Source: Candidatus Saccharimonadota bacterium (GTDB lineage Bacteria; Patescibacteriota; Saccharimonadia; Saccharimonadales; 2-12-FULL-41-12). Taken from it: a stretch of 49,717 bases of DNA. This document shows, piece by piece, positions 44,441 through 49,717 of the stretch (positions are counted from its first letter, which is position 1; each line of letters begins with the position of its first letter). The DNA lies in NCBI GenBank assembly GCA_016219345.1, contig JACRNE010000021.1:1-49717 (forward strand), given 5' to 3'. Under the pieces are notes generated by a model. It was not told the origin of the DNA, searched no databases, and saw nothing but the letters and a program-made list of their open reading frames with translations. The position numbers were made by a program, and so were the translations under genes.

Positions 44441-45672
44441 TGTTGTTTGATAATTTCAACATGGCCTTAAGTTCGATTAGGTCTAGCCGCCTCAGAAGTT
44501 TCCTGACATTGCTAGGAGTCATCATAGGTGTTGTTAGCGTTATAACTAGTGTTAGTCTAGGCGAGGGTGTAAAAAGACAGATTAGCGATGAGACAAATAA
44601 ATTTGGTAGCGATGTCCTAACGGTACGGCCAGGAAAAGCGCTGAATAAAGATCAAAAAGGCTTGGTCGTAGGTATAAATGTGTTTGGGCAAGCATCTACG
44701 ACGGCAGCTCTCACCGAGAGCGACCTGGGCGTTGCCGAGAAAACAAATAATGTAGAAGTTATAGCTCCTCTCAATCTGGTTACGGGCTTGCCAAAATATA
44801 ATGATCGCAGTTTTAACGATGCGGTGATCATCGGTACGTCAACCGGATTTCCCAAGATTTTATCTCAGGATATTGAGTTTGGAAGATTTTTCGATTCTAC
44901 AGAATCCGAAAAAAAGGTAGCAGTTATTGGTGCGGGTGTGGCAGAACAGCTCTTTGGCGAGAACGTCCCGCTTAGTAAATCTTTTAATTTGCGTGGTCAT
45001 GAGTTTATTGTTTATGGCGTGTTTGAGCGGTTCAAAAATGCTTCAATATCACAAGGAATTGACTTTAATAATGCTATATTCATCCCATACTCTACCGCTA
45101 AAAGTATAAGTGGAGGAACAGCCCAATTTTATGAGTTGTTAGTTAAGGCTGACAGTCCTAATAATATTGATAAAGTTTCAGCGGACCTGGAGAAACGTAT
45201 AGCCAATAATCGCGCCGGACAGGAAGATTTTACGATCTTACGAGCTAACGACACACAAACGTTAACAAGCACAGTTATTGACCTTATTACATTAATGGTT
45301 GGAGGAATTGCAATAATTTCTATGTTGGTTGGTGGTATCGGTATCATGAACATAATGCTAGTGTCCGTTACTGAAAGAACTCGTGAAATTGGCTTGCGTA
45401 AAGCAATAGGGGCTACGAATGGGCAGATAATGTCTCAATTTCTGATTGAAGCTACCGTGCTAAGTATATGGGGTGCGGGAATTGGTGTGATAATCTCTGG
45501 ACTTTTGAATCTTGGCATCAGAATATTTACAAACCTACAGCCAGTAATTCAGTGGGAGGTGGTGGTCTTTGCCTGCGGAGTTTCTATAATTATTGGCATA
45601 ATCTTTGGCCTCGCTCCTGCTGTTAAGGCAGCCAGAAAAGACCCAATAGACGCCTTGCGTTCAGGTCTTTAG
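44440..45672 (+). CDS. ABC transporter permease (MacB-like FtsX family)
   Basis: MALSSIRSSRLRSFLTLLGVIIGVVSVI; IMNIMLVSVTERTREIGLRKAIGATNGQIMSQFLIEA; PAVKAARKDPIDALR. Confidence 0.95.
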   Translation: MLFDNFNMALSSIRSSRLRSFLTLLGVIIGVVSVITSVSLGEGVKRQISDETNKFGSDVLTVRPGKALNKDQKGLVVGINVFGQASTTAALTESDLGVAEKTNNVEVIAPLNLVTGLPKYNDRSFNDAVIIGTSTGFPKILSQDIEFGRFFDSTESEKKVAVIGAGVAEQLFGENVPLSKSFNLRGHEFIVYGVFERFKNASISQGIDFNNAIFIPYSTAKSISGGTAQFYELLVKADSPNNIDKVSADLEKRIANNRAGQEDFTILRANDTQTLTSTVIDLITLMVGGIAIISMLVGGIGIMNIMLVSVTERTREIGLRKAIGATNGQIMSQFLIEATVLSIWGAGIGVIISGLLNLGIRIFTNLQPVIQWEVVVFACGVSIIIGIIFGLAPAVKAARKDPIDALRSGL

Positions 45673-46331
45673 GCAAAAGCAACTCTAGTTAGATCGGGAG
45701 CGACTCTTTCCCACCTAACTTCTGGATGTTCTTTAACTAAATCCTCAATTTCAATTGCTGGATGTTCGGCCGTTGTACTTTGTGCGAGATTGTATCCCGG
45801 TCCTGTAATCTCTATGGGGTCATTGGGTTCAGCGGTTGTGTAGTTATATAGAGCTCTTAGTGTCGCATCATCTCCGTATCTTTCGGCTATTAAGGCTGCT
45901 ATTCCAGCTGCATCATCTGGCGTAAGTACATTTCCGCGCTTACTTAGTCTTATACCGAAATATCCACGCATCTTACCCGGAATCTCGTCCAAATGCATTT
46001 TTTCCACCATTTTTCTTTCCTCTCTATCCCTCGGTAGAGGATCAATCAGTCTAGGACCTTCCACATAGGCTAGAGTTACGTTTACCCTTGTTTGGTCGGT
46101 ATCACAGTGAAAACCAAAGGTTCTTTCTATCTCATCAGCTAGGCCTCTTGCGTTCGGGCCTGTTAATTCCGGATGGGCCTTGGCATCGAATGCAATCACA
46201 AATGAATCAGTTCGCTCAACACTTTGGTCATAAACTGGGTCAGGTAATACCCTGATTTGAGCATCAAAAATAGCTTGCTCTGATAGAGCAGTAAGGAGCT
46301 CGGGCGTTTTTAGTTCTTCGAGGGATGACAT
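45669..46331 (-). CDS. Hypothetical protein (220 aa)
   Basis: Long ORF with AT-rich upstream region; no recognised family. Confidence 0.6.
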   Translation of the reverse strand: MSSLEELKTPELLTALSEQAIFDAQIRVLPDPVYDQSVERTDSFVIAFDAKAHPELTGPNARGLADEIERTFGFHCDTDQTRVNVTLAYVEGPRLIDPLPRDREERKMVEKMHLDEIPGKMRGYFGIRLSKRGNVLTPDDAAGIAALIAERYGDDATLRALYNYTTAEPNDPIEITGPGYNLAQSTTAEHPAIEIEDLVKEHPEVRWERVAPDLTRVAFA

Positions 46332-46493
46332 TTTTATAGTAGGTTTATTGTTAATTTTATTTGAGTACTAACACTAATACGATAACTCCGTAAAAAAAGT
46401 ACTTCAACAGTTTGTTTGAGTTTTTTGCAAATTCTAAGAATAATCTTAAATCACAGTGTTAAAAACGTTGTAATATACCACTTATGGTAATAA

Positions 46494-49403
46494 TTAAGCT
46501 GCCTTTGACCGATATTTTTTAATAAGTTTTGGGCTTTTAAGGATCCAGACTGCTAAAAATGGCGCTAGGAATGATGCTGGTCCCGCGAATTTACCGATAA
46601 GTATCATTAAGCCAATCGTCAGCACAATCCAGGCTATGCCAGCTTTGCGCGAAACTCTCATTCTCAGGTACTCGCTACCTAGATAGTAGTATGGGCCGAA
46701 GATTAGGACTACACCCAGGCCTTCCCAGAATGGACTAGTTATAGTTAGTGGTATTAATGAAAATACCGCTGTTAGGCTTGTTGCTATAAGTGGACGGAAT
46801 CGTTCTGCTAATGCAGCGTGAGCCGCATCTATCGGCCCCATACCGGACTTGCGTGATTGGTTGGCGTAGTCAGTCAAAAGTATGGTGTTCTTAATACTCA
46901 GGCCAATCAAGGCAAAGAAGCCCATCATAGTAAAGAAGCTAAACGCGTTATCTGTTATGTAGAGACCGAGCGATATTCCAAAGAAGCTGAAAGGAATGGC
47001 CATAAATATTAACAATGGCTGCAACAAGCTTCTGAATTGTACTGCCAGCAGGACAAAAATTATCGTTAGCACCATTGGAAATGCATATGCGAGAGTCTTA
47101 AAACTATCTTGGTTTTCATCTTCCTGTCCAAAGTTAAAGCTGAGTGCTTTTTTATCCAGGCCGTAAGTTGCAACCTTCTCTTCTGGGAAGGCTTTTTCAA
47201 CTGAATCTTTGGCAATTGTTACTAGTGTGGTTGTGTCGCTGTCGACAAATTTCGCAGAGATCTCTACATATTGGTTATTGCCATCGCGGTTATAGATGCT
47301 AGTGTTGGTAACTTCAACACTTTCTAATTTGGCTTGTGTTCCGTCTATGCGTTTTAGTTCAACTAGCCTTAGGTGTTTAGCTACATCATTGGCCAGGCGA
47401 ATAGCTGCAGGGCGATCTTTGCTTGAATCCACACGGGCAGTAAATGCCGAGGATGGAGGTCCTGCGTCCACTTGTGCTGCCTTTACGTTTGCGCCCTCAA
47501 AGTTTTGAAATTTTGAATTCAATTGATCTACAAGCTGGGGTGCAGCGATTGATCGCTGTTGGTACGAAGTTATATCAGTATAAAGCACCGCCGCCTGCAC
47601 ATTAGCCTGTCCGTAGTAAGATGCTTTTACGAACTCTCCACCCAGTTCATCGGCGATGATTTTGTTAGCTTTATCTGCAGTAGCTTCGGCTTGATCTATC
47701 TTTGTGCTTGGAGGGTAAGTCAGAGTTATTGAAAGCTGATTACTGTCCTTGCTCGGCGGGAATATGTTAAATGTAACTTTCTGGAAGATCGCGCCGCCGG
47801 CAAATATAAAGCCAAATCCCACGAGCACAGCGAAGACTCCGACGGTGATGAGTTTTTTGCTAGAGCCTTTAGCCCAAAGCATTGGTTTCGCAATAAGTTC
47901 AGCAATTTTAGCTTCGAATCCTGCGGCAATTTCCTTTACGTTCTCCTTGCCGACATGCTTCTTGCCGAGGAGAATAAACTTAGCGAAGAAAGGAATAAAT
48001 ATAAGCGACACGAGTAAGCTTATTAATAGAGCGGAGATAATCGTGGTCGGTATAGCACGGATAAACTTCCCTAAAATTCCACTTACAAAGATCAGTGGTG
48101 CAAAGCTAAGAGCGGCGGTAAAGGTCGCAGCTACCATGGCACGGCTAATCTTCTTGGTGGCGGTCGCTACAATCTTCTTCGGATCTTTACGTCTTTTTCT
48201 CTCGGCGTCAATCGCTTCAATCATTATTATCGTGTCATCGACTATCAGCGACAAACCAAGTATTAGAGCGAACAGAGTGATTGTGTTTAGAGTATTGCCA
48301 AGCAGATAGAGTAAGCCTATGGTTGCGGTTAGAACGGTGATCATTGAAATAACAGTGATCAATGAAGCCCTGATGGCTATAACAATTGACCCTACTAATA
48401 GCACTGCTAATAAACCTTCGAGCAGAACTTTTTGCAGTTCACTAACTTGCTCACGTATTTGGGGTGCATAGCTAGCGCTCTGGGCAACCTTATAACCTTG
48501 GAACTGTGGACTAGCATTTATCTCTGCCAATATCGTATTTAACTTAGCATCGAGCTCAAGGTTGTCCGTACCTTCTTTGGCATCAACACCAACAGAAACT
48601 GAGTTAAAGAAGCTGGAGGCTTCATTTTGCCTTACGCCAAATCTGTCAAATGACTTTTGAGTTATCTGTTCTTGGCCGGTCATTGGATTTACCGCACTCT
48701 CGAATGGTTCAATCGCAGATACGCTACCTATTAGCTCAATGTTTTTTGATTTTATAAACTCTGCTATTTCTTTAGCTTTTTCATTGATTTCTTTAGTACT
48801 AGCGCCATTTTCTGTATAAACGGACAGAACTACATCGTCGCCTCTTGGGGTAAAGCCGAATTTGAACGGCTCCAGGCTGGCTACAGCTTGAGGTGGAAGG
48901 AGTTTCTGGTCGGCAATTTGTTTATTCAACTCTTGGCTTTTTTGCTCGGCGTTCACATCATCGTTGTAGGCGACGGTTGTAACAAAAAAGTTATCAAAAC
49001 TCTGCGTTAAAACTTGTTTCACACCAGGCTGGCTTAGAAGAAATTCGTTTAATGGCTGCGCCACTTCTTTATCTACTCTGTCAGCATCATTGACCAAATA
49101 TGTTCCTTGAGATATTGAAAAAGGCGTATTAACAGACGGGAACCCTTCGCGCTTTAGAAAAGTAGTATAGCTAGCTATACCGAAAACCGTTATTACCAGC
49201 CAGATAGCAAAAGTTATTTTAGGTCTCTCAAAAAAGAAAAGACTCAGTCTTTGGAGGGGTCTTAATTTTTGAGAATTCGATTCCTTAGTATCGTTTTTAA
49301 GCCTAAGTAGTTTTTCTAATGCAGTTTTAATAGCTTTATCTCCCCTAACGTTTAACTTAATATTATCTTTATTTTTTATTACTTCAAAATTTTTTGTTTT
49401 CAT
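46494..49403 (-). CDS. RND-family efflux transporter (AcrB/HAE1-like)
   Basis: 969 aa with two TM blocks; LFALILGLSLIVDDTIIMIEAIDAERKRRKDPKKIV and FFTMMGFFALIGLSIKNTILLTDYANQSRK. Confidence 0.92.
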   Translation of the reverse strand: MKTKNFEVIKNKDNIKLNVRGDKAIKTALEKLLRLKNDTKESNSQKLRPLQRLSLFFFERPKITFAIWLVITVFGIASYTTFLKREGFPSVNTPFSISQGTYLVNDADRVDKEVAQPLNEFLLSQPGVKQVLTQSFDNFFVTTVAYNDDVNAEQKSQELNKQIADQKLLPPQAVASLEPFKFGFTPRGDDVVLSVYTENGASTKEINEKAKEIAEFIKSKNIELIGSVSAIEPFESAVNPMTGQEQITQKSFDRFGVRQNEASSFFNSVSVGVDAKEGTDNLELDAKLNTILAEINASPQFQGYKVAQSASYAPQIREQVSELQKVLLEGLLAVLLVGSIVIAIRASLITVISMITVLTATIGLLYLLGNTLNTITLFALILGLSLIVDDTIIMIEAIDAERKRRKDPKKIVATATKKISRAMVAATFTAALSFAPLIFVSGILGKFIRAIPTTIISALLISLLVSLIFIPFFAKFILLGKKHVGKENVKEIAAGFEAKIAELIAKPMLWAKGSSKKLITVGVFAVLVGFGFIFAGGAIFQKVTFNIFPPSKDSNQLSITLTYPPSTKIDQAEATADKANKIIADELGGEFVKASYYGQANVQAAVLYTDITSYQQRSIAAPQLVDQLNSKFQNFEGANVKAAQVDAGPPSSAFTARVDSSKDRPAAIRLANDVAKHLRLVELKRIDGTQAKLESVEVTNTSIYNRDGNNQYVEISAKFVDSDTTTLVTIAKDSVEKAFPEEKVATYGLDKKALSFNFGQEDENQDSFKTLAYAFPMVLTIIFVLLAVQFRSLLQPLLIFMAIPFSFFGISLGLYITDNAFSFFTMMGFFALIGLSIKNTILLTDYANQSRKSGMGPIDAAHAALAERFRPLIATSLTAVFSLIPLTITSPFWEGLGVVLIFGPYYYLGSEYLRMRVSRKAGIAWIVLTIGLMILIGKFAGPASFLAPFLAVWILKSPKLIKKYRSKAA

Positions 49404-49482
49404 GTGCTAGAAAGTTTTTTGGGCTCAAGATTACGAAAACCCTAGTGCAACATGGTTTTTCGAGGTATACTAGCCTCTTAAT

Positions 49483-49717
49483 ATGGGCAATATAAAAGAC
49501 TATAAAATTGCAACTCTAGGAAGCCACTCGTCCCTGCAGATACTAAAGGGCGCCCGTGACGAAGGATTTAAGAACTTGATTATTTGCGAGAAAGGCCGGG
49601 CCAAGCCTTACGAGTCATTTCGGATCGCAGACGAGATAGTCGAAGTCGACACATTCCGGGATATGACATAGTTAGGGCCGCGTTTAAGTGAAGAAAATGT
49701 GATACTCGTTCCACATG
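49483..49717 (+). pseudogene. purP: 5-formaminoimidazole-4-carboxamide ribonucleotide synthetase (PurP, archaeal type) N-terminus with in-frame TAG; runs off window
   Basis: KIATLGSHSSLQILKGARDEGFKNLIICEKGRAKPYESFRIADEIVEVDTFRDMT*LGPRLSEENVILVPH in a single frame across the TAG at 49669-49671. Confidence 0.65.

Noticed and set aside
46380-46450. Minus-strand short ORF ending KYFFYGVIVLVLVLK as a fifth leader peptide
   Set aside because: No ATG/SD and no terminator hairpin between it and the downstream gene; may just be a small TM peptide or chance.
1-49717. CRISPR arrays, transposases, phage genes, rRNA
   Set aside because: No spaced direct repeats, no transposase/integrase signatures and no rRNA sequence were seen.

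Overview
The window is gene-dense and looks like a Patescibacteria/CPR genome, probably Saccharibacteria-like. That placement is inferred from gene content only; no 16S gene is present. It encodes topA, folB, dprA, pth, der, an rRNA pseudouridine synthase, two sensor kinases with receiver proteins, dapL-lysA, transaldolase/transketolase, a Y-family polymerase, gltX, a sortase, a DAHP synthase, an isopropylmalate synthase, serA/serC, pyrH, xth, radC, a MacB-like ABC pair, an RND transporter and the start of an archaeal-type purP. There are three tRNAs (Glu-CTC, Leu-CAA, Ser-GGA). The strongest non-obvious signal is at about 31.1-35.45 kb: four consecutive minus-strand transcription-attenuation modules. 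Each has a short leader ORF rich in specific amino acids (YWF; ILLVVV; III-III; LLLL), an intrinsic terminator, and a leader segment that copies the terminator 3' arm. They precede a DAHP synthase, two small uncharacterised proteins, and a LeuA-like enzyme. Three of the leaders start almost at the predicted +1. A second strong signal is a roughly 385-nt candidate structured RNA (about 4030-4414) with a perfect -35 (TTGACA), N17, TAATAT promoter and a strong terminator. Several genes carry lesions (topA, a DUF3048 protein, one receiver domain, purP) that need separating into assembly errors and real decay. All calls were made by eye from the sequence and ORF translations; no database search or folding program was run.
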